Assembly: GCA_002455605.1 (NCBI GenBank)
Contig: DKLE01000253.1
Span: forward strand, 1-11,044
Length of the DNA: 11,044 nucleotides
Source: Firmicutes bacterium UBA6648
GTDB lineage: Bacteria; Bacillota; Clostridia; Peptostreptococcales; Anaerovoracaceae
Direction: 5' to 3'
Part shown: positions 5,593-11,044 of the stretch, piece by piece
How positions within the stretch are numbered: the stretch's first letter is position 1
Layout of the letters: each line of letters begins with the position of its first letter
Notes under the pieces: model-generated
Told to the model about the DNA's origin: nothing
Databases searched by the model: none
Seen by the model: only the letters and a program-made list of their open reading frames with translations
Position numbers and translations under genes: made by a program

Positions 5593-6609
5593 ATGTATCA
5601 ATTAAATTTTAAAGGCAGCCATTATGATGCCGGTCTACAGTTCGGAAGTAAGATTAAAAGCGAGGGATGGAAACTAAAAGAACAAACCATTACTGATATT
5701 TCACAAGAGAGAATGGAACACGTTGGAAATGCAGTTGAAATTTATCAGAGAGAGTATCCTGAAATATTAGAGGAGATCAAAGGAATAGCAGACGGACAGG
5801 AAATGGAATTTGAACTTCTGGCAGCTTTTATACTGGGCATGTACAGTTTTACCATTGATAATCATTGCACTTGTATTGCCTTACGAACCTCTGAGAATCA
5901 CATGGTATTCGGACGCAACAGTGATTTCTTGGTGGAATTAGAATCTAAGTACGGAAGCTACTGTTATGATTTAGACAACAGTTATCGGTTTATAGGAAAT
6001 TCCACAGCTTTTGTAGAAATGGAAGACGGGATCAATGAACATGGATTGGCTGTGGGCCTCACTTTTATTTATTCCAGGGAAAAGAAGCTGGGCTTGAATG
6101 CCGGAATTATTGTTCGATATCTTTTAGAGAAATGCAGAACAGTGGAAGAATGCATAAAAGCCTTGGAAGCTATGACCATTGGATCGGCACAGACATTAAC
6201 AATTGCAGATCCATCGGGTGATATGGCTGTAGTAGAATGCAATGCTCATGAGTTGGTGATCATAAGACCAAAAGAGCGCCCTTGTGTATATACGACAAAT
6301 CATTTTAATTCTGTTTCCATGAAAAAATATATGGAGGCCCCGGAAGATATTTTATTTTCTCATTTACGATATAAGGTAGCTTCGGAGGCTTTATCAAAGG
6401 AGGAAGAATATACTTTTGACCTTGTAAAGGATTTGCTGTCAGGGAAGAAAGGGTTTATGTGCCAGTATGACAGAGCCCTAGGCGCGGATACCGTTTGGTC
6501 ATCCTTATATGATCTCACTGCTTTGAAATATTACAGATGTGAAGGAAATCCATCCAGAGAAATATATAAAGAAGATTTGCGCATGCAAAGCTCTTGCAAG
6601 AAAAAATAA
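5593..6609 (+). CDS. Ntn-hydrolase of the choloylglycine hydrolase / acyl-CoA:6-APA acyltransferase type
   Basis: A 338-residue N-terminal-nucleophile amidohydrolase or acyltransferase. Cys92-Thr93 is followed by GRNSDF, placing Arg108 and Asp111 at +16 and +19 from the cysteine, the spacing of Cys2, Arg18 and Asp21 in bile salt hydrolase and penicillin V acylase. DGINEHGLAVGLTF (145-158) and TNHF (235-238, Asn236) match further conserved family blocks. About 91 residues precede the cysteine, as in the penicillin acyltransferase/C45 group. The active enzyme would therefore need self-cleavage before Cys92 to free the nucleophile. The preceding residue is His91; in the fungal acyltransferase it is Gly. 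No signal peptide is seen, so it is probably cytoplasmic. Substrates could be N-acyl amino acids, acylated signals or bile-type amides; the sequence does not decide. ATG 5593 has GGAGAG 6 nt upstream. The editing-protein gene follows after 52 bp and may share its transcript. Confidence 0.8.
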   Translation: MYQLNFKGSHYDAGLQFGSKIKSEGWKLKEQTITDISQERMEHVGNAVEIYQREYPEILEEIKGIADGQEMEFELLAAFILGMYSFTIDNHCTCIALRTSENHMVFGRNSDFLVELESKYGSYCYDLDNSYRFIGNSTAFVEMEDGINEHGLAVGLTFIYSREKKLGLNAGIIVRYLLEKCRTVEECIKALEAMTIGSAQTLTIADPSGDMAVVECNAHELVIIRPKERPCVYTTNHFNSVSMKKYMEAPEDILFSHLRYKVASEALSKEEEYTFDLVKDLLSGKKGFMCQYDRALGADTVWSSLYDLTALKYYRCEGNPSREIYKEDLRMQSSCKKK

Positions 6610-6661
6610 TAAGGCTATTTTTATAGAGCCTGATTGAAGTCCATAACAAAGGAGAATAGCA

Positions 6662-7150
6662 ATGGAAGCTTGTCAAAAAGTCTATGATAGATTAAAAGAA
6701 TTATCTATTTCTTATGAAGTTGTTGAACATCCCCCGGCTTCTTCTACAGAGGAAGCTGATAATTATATTGAGGGAAAAGAAGGGGTTCGGACAAAGACTT
6801 TATTTTTATGCAACCGCAAGAAGAAAGAGTTCTTTTTAGTTGTAATGGACGATAAAAAGAGGCTGGATATAAAAAAGCTAGGAAATTTGATTGGAGAAAA
6901 AGGACTTCAGTTTGCTTCGGAGGATAAGCTGATGGAAAAAATGGCTGTGGCTCCGGGAGCCGTTTCTATATTTGGATTACTGAATAATAGCGCGATAGAC
7001 ATTAAAGTCTATTTTGATAAAGAAATCCTTTCAGATAGCATTATGACCTTTCATCCTAACGACAATACGAAAACTTTATTTCTGTCAACAGACGATATAA
7101 GGAGATTTTTATCAACGGTAGGCTTTCCGTTATCAACCGTTGAACTGTAG
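6662..7150 (+). CDS. ProX/YbaK-type aminoacyl-tRNA deacylase (trans-editing protein)
   Basis: A 162-residue free-standing editing protein, the usual length of the ProX (PrdX-like) subfamily. This subfamily hydrolyses mischarged Ala-tRNA(Pro) and so protects proline codons. Visible blocks are YEVVEHPPASSTEEA near the N-terminus, GVRTKTLFLCNRKK with the conserved Lys45, the APGAVSIFGLLNN loop (97-109) with its conserved glycine, and FHPNDNTKTLFLS (130-142). A related YbaK-type Cys-tRNA(Pro) deacylase is the main alternative, but the HPNDNTKT block favours ProX. AAAGGAGA lies 6-8 nt before ATG 6662. It lies 52 bp after the Ntn-hydrolase gene with no clear terminator between, so co-transcription is likely. 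A terminator hairpin follows at once. Confidence 0.85.
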   Translation: MEACQKVYDRLKELSISYEVVEHPPASSTEEADNYIEGKEGVRTKTLFLCNRKKKEFFLVVMDDKKRLDIKKLGNLIGEKGLQFASEDKLMEKMAVAPGAVSIFGLLNNSAIDIKVYFDKEILSDSIMTFHPNDNTKTLFLSTDDIRRFLSTVGFPLSTVEL

Positions 7151-7190
7151 CAGAAGGCTGCCTGATAAGGGCAGTCTTCTGTTTATATAA
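7151..7190 (+). terminator. Hairpin terminator after the tRNA-editing gene
   Basis: CAGAAGGCTGCC (7151-7162) pairs with GGCAGTCTTCTG (7170-7181) through 12 bp including one G-U pair, with a 7-base loop. It starts directly after the stop codon. The tail (TTTATATAAATAAT) is A+T-rich but not a pure T-run. Confidence 0.6.
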
Positions 7191-7200
7191 ATAATATTAC

Positions 7201-7227
7201 TTGACAAAGGCTTTTTTTTATTATAAA
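7201..7227 (+). promoter_or_regulatory. Promoter of the csoR-copA operon
   Basis: A perfect TTGACA at 7201-7206 is followed by TATAAA at 7222-7227. The spacer is only 15 bp, shorter than optimal. Another candidate -10, TATAAC at 7229-7234, is too far (22 bp). Transcription would start near 7234, immediately before the CsoR operator. Confidence 0.5.
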
Positions 7228-7236
7228 TTATAACTA

Positions 7237-7251
7237 CACCCCAGGGGGGTG
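7237..7251. promoter_or_regulatory. CsoR-type operator overlapping the csoR ribosome-binding site
   Basis: CACCCC (7237-7242) and GGGGTG (7246-7251) form a G/C-tract inverted repeat with a 3-bp centre, in otherwise A+T-rich DNA. CsoR-family repressors bind C-tract/G-tract repeats of this form upstream of copper genes. The right arm (7244-7252) also serves as the Shine-Dalgarno sequence for csoR, 8-10 nt before ATG 7262. Confidence 0.65.
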
Positions 7252-7261
7252 ATATAAAAAT

Positions 7262-7546
7262 ATGGATAATAGGAGTTTCTATATGAAAGCAAATGAAAAA
7301 AAGGTTTTGAAGCTGCTAAAAACTGCCAGGGGACAAATTGACGGCATTATTAAAATGGTAGAAGATGATCGATACTGTATCGATATTTCCCAGCAGCTCA
7401 TGGCCACGGCAGCTATTTTAAATACCACTAACAGAGAGGTTTTATCAGCACACCTGAAGAGCTGTGTAAATAATGCAGAGACAACAGAAGAAAGAGAAGA
7501 AAAAATTGATGAATTAATAGGAATGCTGGGTAAGCTAATAAAATAG
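7262..7546 (+). CDS. csoR: CsoR-family copper-sensing transcriptional repressor
   Basis: A 94-residue all-helical repressor of the CsoR/RcnR family. CsoR binds DNA as a tetramer and releases it when Cu(I) is bound. The Cu(I)-ligand set is complete: Cys39 (DDRYCIDISQQL), His64 and Cys68 (SAHLKSC, the HxxxC pair). This separates it from the nickel (RcnR), formaldehyde (FrmR) and persulfide (CstR, lacking the His) members. The ARGQIDGIIKMVE segment is the family helix 1. Copper specificity is reinforced by the copper ATPase gene directly downstream and the C/G-tract repeat in the promoter. A downstream ATG at 7283 is possible, but ATG 7262 has the better placed GGGGGGTGA. The intergenic gap to copA is short, so the two genes form an autoregulated operon. 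Confidence 0.92.
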   Translation: MDNRSFYMKANEKKVLKLLKTARGQIDGIIKMVEDDRYCIDISQQLMATAAILNTTNREVLSAHLKSCVNNAETTEEREEKIDELIGMLGKLIK

Positions 7547-7562
7547 ACAGGGGGTGACTATA

Positions 7563-10127
7563 GTGAAACAGAAGTTTAATGTTTCAGGAATGACTTGTTC
7601 AGCGTGCTCATCACGGGTGGAAAAAAGTGTAGCAAAGCTGGATGGAGTTAAAGCGGTCTCTGTAAACCTGCTGACAAACAGTATGCAAGTAGATTTTGAA
7701 GAACAACGCATATCGGAGAAAGATATTATTTATTCTGTAGAGCACGCGGGATATGGAGCTGCCTTAGCGGGCATAGAAGAACATAGGAAAAACAACGGAC
7801 AAATATATAATGGAGATTCAGTAACAAATTTAATGGATGAACAGACGAAGGAAATGAAAATACGTCTTATTCTTTCTTTTGCTTTTTTAGTTCCGCTTAT
7901 GTATATCTCTATGGGACACATGTTCGGGCTGCATTTGCCAGAGGTTTTAACCGGACATGAAAATGCAGTATCCTTTGCATTTACTCAGCTGTTATTGTGC
8001 CTGCCTATCTTGTATGTCAACAGGCATTACTTTATTAAAGGCTTTAGTACGCTGTTTCATAGGGCACCCAACATGGACAGCTTGATTGCTATCGGTTCGG
8101 CGGCAGCTGTAGTATATGGGATTTTTGCCATTTACAGAATGAGCTATGGCTTAGGGGCGGGAGATATAGAGCTGGTTAAAAAGTATCATATGGATTTATA
8201 TTTTGAATCAGCGGCAACCATCCTGGCACTGATCACCTTGGGGAAGTTTTTAGAGGCTAAATCCAAAGGGAAAACCAGTGAGGCTCTTACTAAATTAATG
8301 GACCTGACACCTAAAACTGCTTTGGTGGAAAGAGCAGGAGAGCAGCTGCAGGTTCCTATTGAGGAGGTCCAAGTAGGAGAAATTGTTCTCGTTAAACCGG
8401 GAAGCAATATCCCGGTAGACGGCAGCATTATTGAAGGAAGTACAAGTGTGGATGAATCAGCCATTACGGGAGAAAGCATTCCTGTTTATAAAGAAACAGG
8501 GATGAATGTAATTGCTGCCACAACAAATAAATCAGGGTTTATCAAGGTTGAAACCGCAAAGGTAGGTGCTGACACAACTTTCTCCCAGATCATCAGGCTT
8601 GTCGAGGAGGCCAGTGCCACAAAAGCACCTATAGCTAAATTAGCGGACAAAATAGCAGGAATATTTGTTCCCATTGTTATAGGCCTTGCGGGTATAACTG
8701 CGGCGGTATGGCTGCTGATGGGGGCGGATTTTGAATTTGCTCTATCTTCTGCCATTAGTGTATTGGTAATATCTTGCCCTTGTGCATTAGGGTTGGCTAC
8801 TCCGGTAGCCATCATGGTAGGAACCGGAAAAGGGGCCGAAAACGGGATACTGGTAAAATCCGGCGAAGCATTGGAGCTGGCACACAGTGTGGATTGTGTG
8901 GTACTGGATAAGACAGGGACTATTACAGAGGGAAAGCCGATTGTTACAGATGTGGTTTCTTTCGTCGGGAATAAAGAAAGTCTCCTTGCGGCAGCGGGCA
9001 GCTTAGAATCCAGAAGTGAACATCCGCTGGCAGAAGCAATAATGGATTATATAAAAGCGAAAGACATAAAGGTTAAGCCGATAAATGATTTTCAGTCTAT
9101 AGCCGGGAGAGGACTGAAAGCAACGATAGAAAACAAAGTGTATTTTGCGGGAAACCAACGGATGATGGAAGAGAATGGCATCTCTGTAAATGAGCACTTA
9201 AATGAGATTAATAAGCTGGCTTCCCAGGGAAAAACTCCGATGATGTTTGGAGAAGAAAAACAGCTGATTGGCATTATAGCAGTTGCTGATGTAGTGAAAG
9301 CCACAAGTAAAACAGCTATTGATGAGCTGCGAAAAATGAATATTGAAGTGACCATGCTGACCGGTGATAATAAAGGTACGGCAGAAGGAATTGGCAGAAA
9401 TCTCAATTTAAATCAGATTATTTCCGAGGTATTGCCTCAGGATAAAGAAAAAGTAATCTCTGATTTGCAGAAGAAGGGGAAAAAAGTGGCTATGGTGGGA
9501 GACGGTATCAATGATGCTCCCGCACTGGTGAGAGCAGATGTGGGTATAGCCATTGGAGCGGGAACTGATGTTGCGGTTGAAAGTGCCGATATCATTCTGA
9601 TGAAAAATGACTTGCTGGACGTAGTAACGGCTATCCGATTGAGCAAGGCTGTTATTCGGAATATTAAACAAAATCTGTTTTGGGCATTTTTCTACAACTG
9701 CTTGGGCATTCCCCTTGCAGCAGGTGTGTTTTATTCCGTATTGGGCTGGAAACTAAGCCCGATGTTTGCAGCAGCGGCAATGAGCTTCAGCAGTGTGTTT
9801 GTTGTAACCAATGCCCTTCGGTTAAAAATGTTTAAAGCCCATAAGGATGGGGATAATATTTTATATAATGGCCGGATAATGGTCGAAGAAAACAAGGTAA
9901 AAGAGCAGGAGGAAAATAAAATGGTAACTTTAAAAATTGATGGTATGATGTGTGAAAATTGTGTAAAGCATGTTAAATCAGCGCTGGAATCCTTTAAGGG
10001 AGCAACGGCAGAGGTAAATCTTGATCATAAAGAAGCAAAGGTGGAAATTCCTTCTACGGTTTCAATGGATGAATTGAAGACTGCTGTAGAGGAAGCTGGA
10101 TATACCGTTACAGAAATTATTAAATAA
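7563..10127 (+). CDS. copA: P1B-type Cu(I)-exporting ATPase with N-terminal and extra C-terminal HMA domains
   Basis: An 854-residue membrane pump that exports Cu(I) using ATP. It has an N-terminal HMA domain (GMTCSAC, C12/C15), transmembrane helices from about residue 100, actuator TGES (302-305), the membrane metal site CPC (405-407), phosphorylation site DKTGT (D449), the SEHPLA nucleotide-binding histidine (H487), TGDN (600-603) and GDGINDAP (647-654). It also has YN (711-712) and MSFSS (740-744), the last two transmembrane signatures specific for Cu(I). After a charged linker (about 760-786), residues 787-854 form a second HMA domain, DGMMCENC, placed at the C-terminus. Most CopA proteins carry all HMA domains at the N-terminus, so this resembles a CopZ chaperone fused in frame. 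GTG 7563 is chosen over GTG 7554 because AGGGGGTGA at 7549-7557 is then a correctly spaced ribosome-binding site. It is the second gene of the csoR operon; no terminator directly follows it. Confidence 0.93.
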   Translation: MKQKFNVSGMTCSACSSRVEKSVAKLDGVKAVSVNLLTNSMQVDFEEQRISEKDIIYSVEHAGYGAALAGIEEHRKNNGQIYNGDSVTNLMDEQTKEMKIRLILSFAFLVPLMYISMGHMFGLHLPEVLTGHENAVSFAFTQLLLCLPILYVNRHYFIKGFSTLFHRAPNMDSLIAIGSAAAVVYGIFAIYRMSYGLGAGDIELVKKYHMDLYFESAATILALITLGKFLEAKSKGKTSEALTKLMDLTPKTALVERAGEQLQVPIEEVQVGEIVLVKPGSNIPVDGSIIEGSTSVDESAITGESIPVYKETGMNVIAATTNKSGFIKVETAKVGADTTFSQIIRLVEEASATKAPIAKLADKIAGIFVPIVIGLAGITAAVWLLMGADFEFALSSAISVLVISCPCALGLATPVAIMVGTGKGAENGILVKSGEALELAHSVDCVVLDKTGTITEGKPIVTDVVSFVGNKESLLAAAGSLESRSEHPLAEAIMDYIKAKDIKVKPINDFQSIAGRGLKATIENKVYFAGNQRMMEENGISVNEHLNEINKLASQGKTPMMFGEEKQLIGIIAVADVVKATSKTAIDELRKMNIEVTMLTGDNKGTAEGIGRNLNLNQIISEVLPQDKEKVISDLQKKGKKVAMVGDGINDAPALVRADVGIAIGAGTDVAVESADIILMKNDLLDVVTAIRLSKAVIRNIKQNLFWAFFYNCLGIPLAAGVFYSVLGWKLSPMFAAAAMSFSSVFVVTNALRLKMFKAHKDGDNILYNGRIMVEENKVKEQEENKMVTLKIDGMMCENCVKHVKSALESFKGATAEVNLDHKEAKVEIPSTVSMDELKTAVEEAGYTVTEIIK
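9907..9912 (+). promoter_or_regulatory. Perfect internal Shine-Dalgarno in copA
   Basis: AGGAGG lies inside the copA frame, 8 nt upstream of the in-frame ATG at 9921 that opens the C-terminal HMA domain. Sequence and spacing are those of a strong ribosome-binding site. Confidence 0.6.
9921..10127 (+). CDS. Possible separate CopZ-like copper chaperone from internal initiation in copA
   Basis: Starting at ATG 9921 in the copA frame gives a 68-residue protein consisting of exactly one HMA domain: MVTLKIDGMMCENC, then VNLDHKEAKVEI and an EEAGYTVTEI ending. That is the length and boundary of a free CopZ Cu(I) chaperone, with metal ligands C11 and C14. The domain is also translated as part of full-length CopA. 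The internal AGGAGG makes independent translation plausible. No separate copZ gene is seen in this operon. The alternative is that the ribosome-binding site is a relic of an ancestral copA-copZ pair fused by loss of a stop codon; the codon CAG at 9906-9908 is one change from TAG. Confidence 0.5.
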   Translation: MVTLKIDGMMCENCVKHVKSALESFKGATAEVNLDHKEAKVEIPSTVSMDELKTAVEEAGYTVTEIIK

Positions 10128-10133
10128 AATCTT

Positions 10134-10162
10134 TTCACCTAACAGCGCTTATATGTTATAAT
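10134..10162 (+). promoter_or_regulatory. panC promoter with extended -10
   Basis: TTCACC (10134-10139) and a consensus TATAAT (10157-10162) are 17 bp apart, with TG at 10154-10155 forming an extended -10. Transcription would start near 10169. The promoter begins only 6 bp after the copA stop codon. Confidence 0.65.
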
Positions 10163-10168
10163 GCAAGA

Positions 10169-10333
10169 AGGAGATAGTATTCCGTAAGAAACTATACTCT
10201 TATTGATTATTGGTGTTTAAACTGAAAACTTTAGATAATGGGCTTATATTTATGAAAATAAGACTCGGAATTCACGATTAACTAAAGATAAATGCATTTT
10301 CCGGGATTTTTATGTCTTGGAAAATGCTTTTTT
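10169..10333 (+). ncRNA. Structured panC leader, candidate riboswitch with terminator/antiterminator
   Basis: The leader between the promoter and panC can fold into a closed element. ATTCCG (10179-10184) pairs with CGGAAT (10266-10271). Inside it TCTTATT (10198-10204) pairs with AATAAGA (10257-10263) and ATTAT (10206-10210) with ATAAT (10235-10239). The strand at 10264-10270 can instead pair with 10299-10305, the left arm of the terminator that follows. The two pairings exclude each other, as in an attenuating riboswitch. I do not recognise the aptamer class; T-box, purine, THF and c-di-GMP signatures are absent. A 'pan' RNA motif has been described upstream of pantothenate genes in Firmicutes, but I cannot confirm a match. 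Confidence 0.5.
10294..10333 (+). terminator. Intrinsic terminator within the panC leader
   Basis: GCATTTTCC (10294-10302) pairs perfectly with GGAAAATGC (10319-10327) around a 16-nt loop and is followed by six T residues (10328-10333). It lies 70 nt upstream of the panC start and downstream of its promoter, so it is an attenuator. It would also stop read-through from copA. Confidence 0.7.
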
Positions 10334-10403
10334 ATTGGGTTTAAATTACTTAAAAGCAATTAAGAGTACTATCTTCAAGTTTATGAATGAAGAGAGGTAT
10401 GAA

Positions 10404-11044
10404 ATGAAAATCACCACAACAGTTTCAGAAACCAGAAGCCTGATTCGTCAGTGGAAAAAAGAAGGCATGACCATCGGATTGGTTCCAACAATGGGGTTTT
10501 TACATGAAGGACATGCAAGTCTCATAAAAAAATGCCGGGAAGAAAATGATAAAGTAGTAGTTTCTGTATTTGTCAATCCAACCCAGTTTGGGGAGAATGA
10601 GGATTTAGAAGCATATCCCAGAGATTTTCACAGAGATATGGGCCTTTGTGAAGAGACGGGTGCGGATCTGGTTTTTCATCCTGAGCCGGAAGAAATGTAT
10701 CAAGATGCATGTACCTTTATCAATATTACGGATCTTTCTGATAATCTGTGTGGAAAAACAAGGCCGACACATTTTAAAGGGGTCTGCACAGTAGTTGGTA
10801 AGCTTTTTAATATTGTAACTCCAGACAATGCATACTTTGGGCAAAAGGATGCTCAACAGCTTGCTATCATAAAAAAGATGGTAATAGATCTCAATTTCGA
10901 TGTCCGTATTGTAGGCTGCCCGATTATTCGTGAAGAAGATGGATTAGCCAAGTCTTCCAGAAATACATACTTAAATGAACGGGAGAGGACAGCAGCTTTA
11001 TGTCTTTCCAAGGCTGTTAAAAGAGGACAGGAGGTTATTGATAA
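10404..11044 (+). CDS. panC: Pantothenate synthetase, 3'-truncated by the window edge
   Basis: The first 213 codons of panC run off the end of the window; a full protein is usually about 280 residues. PanC condenses pantoate with beta-alanine using ATP, through a pantoyl-adenylate, to make pantothenate for coenzyme A. The nucleotidyltransferase signatures are clear: VPTMGFLHEGHASL (27-40, containing the HxGH-type motif), FVNPTQFGENEDLEAYPRD (56-74), THFKGVCTVVGKLFNIV (122-138), YFGQKDAQQ (144-152) and IREEDGLAKSSRNTYL (175-190, containing the KMSKS-like loop). ATG 10404 has AGAGAGG 6 nt upstream. The nearby ATG at 10399 is excluded because its frame hits TGA two codons later. As the first gene after a promoter and attenuator, it may head a pan operon (panD or panB beyond the edge). 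Confidence 0.95.
   Translation, partial: MKITTTVSETRSLIRQWKKEGMTIGLVPTMGFLHEGHASLIKKCREENDKVVVSVFVNPTQFGENEDLEAYPRDFHRDMGLCEETGADLVFHPEPEEMYQDACTFINITDLSDNLCGKTRPTHFKGVCTVVGKLFNIVTPDNAYFGQKDAQQLAIIKKMVIDLNFDVRIVGCPIIREEDGLAKSSRNTYLNERERTAALCLSKAVKRGQEVID

Noticed and set aside
6610..6661. Short hairpin (AGGCT...AGCCT) between the Ntn-hydrolase and editing genes as a terminator
   Set aside because: The stem is short and broken by a bulge, and no T-run follows it.
8186..9671. Several minus-strand open frames within copA
   Set aside because: All lie opposite conserved ATPase motifs and show no independent start signals.
9864..9869. TATAAT inside copA as a promoter for a separate copZ transcript
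   Set aside because: No -35-like hexamer lies 16-18 bp upstream (the sequence there is ATAAGG) and there is no TG extension, so internal translation initiation is the better explanation.
10169..10333. Known riboswitch or T-box class for the panC leader
   Set aside because: I looked for the T-box TGG-ACCGCG element, purine aptamer loops, the c-di-GMP CACAGGGCAAACC segment and THF or TPP signatures and found none; only an unclassified leader is supported.
10605..10856. Minus-strand open frame inside panC
   Set aside because: The plus strand encodes intact PanC motifs throughout; the antisense frame is a shadow that is long only because panC codons avoid stops on the other strand.

Overview
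The window looks like chromosomal DNA of a low-GC Gram-positive anaerobe, most likely class Clostridia. The grounds are an A+T-rich sequence, strong purine-rich ribosome-binding sites with occasional TTG/GTG starts, an AbrB-type regulator, a Cu_amine_oxidN1-type surface protein, a CsoR/CopA copper operon and a ProX-type editing protein. I cannot name a genus. No rRNA, tRNA, CRISPR array, insertion sequence or prophage gene was recognised.

Layout. Positions 1-600 hold a small AbrB-family regulator with a zinc-ribbon-like tail and a hairpin behind it. A secreted two-repeat stalk-domain protein (599-1951) follows, with its own promoter and terminator. Next is a two-domain enzyme, GNAT acetyltransferase fused to a class V PLP aminotransferase (about 2076-3647), whose reading frame has no ATG/GTG/TTG at its expected beginning. 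A divergent pair comes after it: a PNPOx-like flavoprotein on the minus strand (3745-4143) and an HxlR regulator on the plus strand (4280-4639), with a palindrome in the promoter between them. The HxlR gene overlaps a cysteine-cluster/pentapeptide-repeat protein (4632-5456). Then come an Ntn-hydrolase of the choloylglycine hydrolase/penicillin acyltransferase type (5593-6609) and a ProX/YbaK-type tRNA-editing protein (6662-7150).

Positions 7200-10127 are a copper homeostasis operon. It has a CsoR-type operator, csoR, and a copA-type Cu(I) ATPase whose C-terminus carries an extra metal-binding domain. That domain is preceded, in frame, by a perfect AGGAGG and an ATG, so the gene may also yield a free 68-residue CopZ-like chaperone. 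The window ends inside panC (pantothenate synthetase). Its roughly 235-nt leader has a promoter, paired elements, an intrinsic terminator and an alternative pairing that would disrupt that terminator. This is the layout of a transcription-attenuating riboswitch.

The strongest leads are the copA internal start, the panC leader and the GNAT-aminotransferase fusion with a non-canonical start. Functions are assigned by motif recognition only; promoters, operators and RNA structures were found by eye and not computed.
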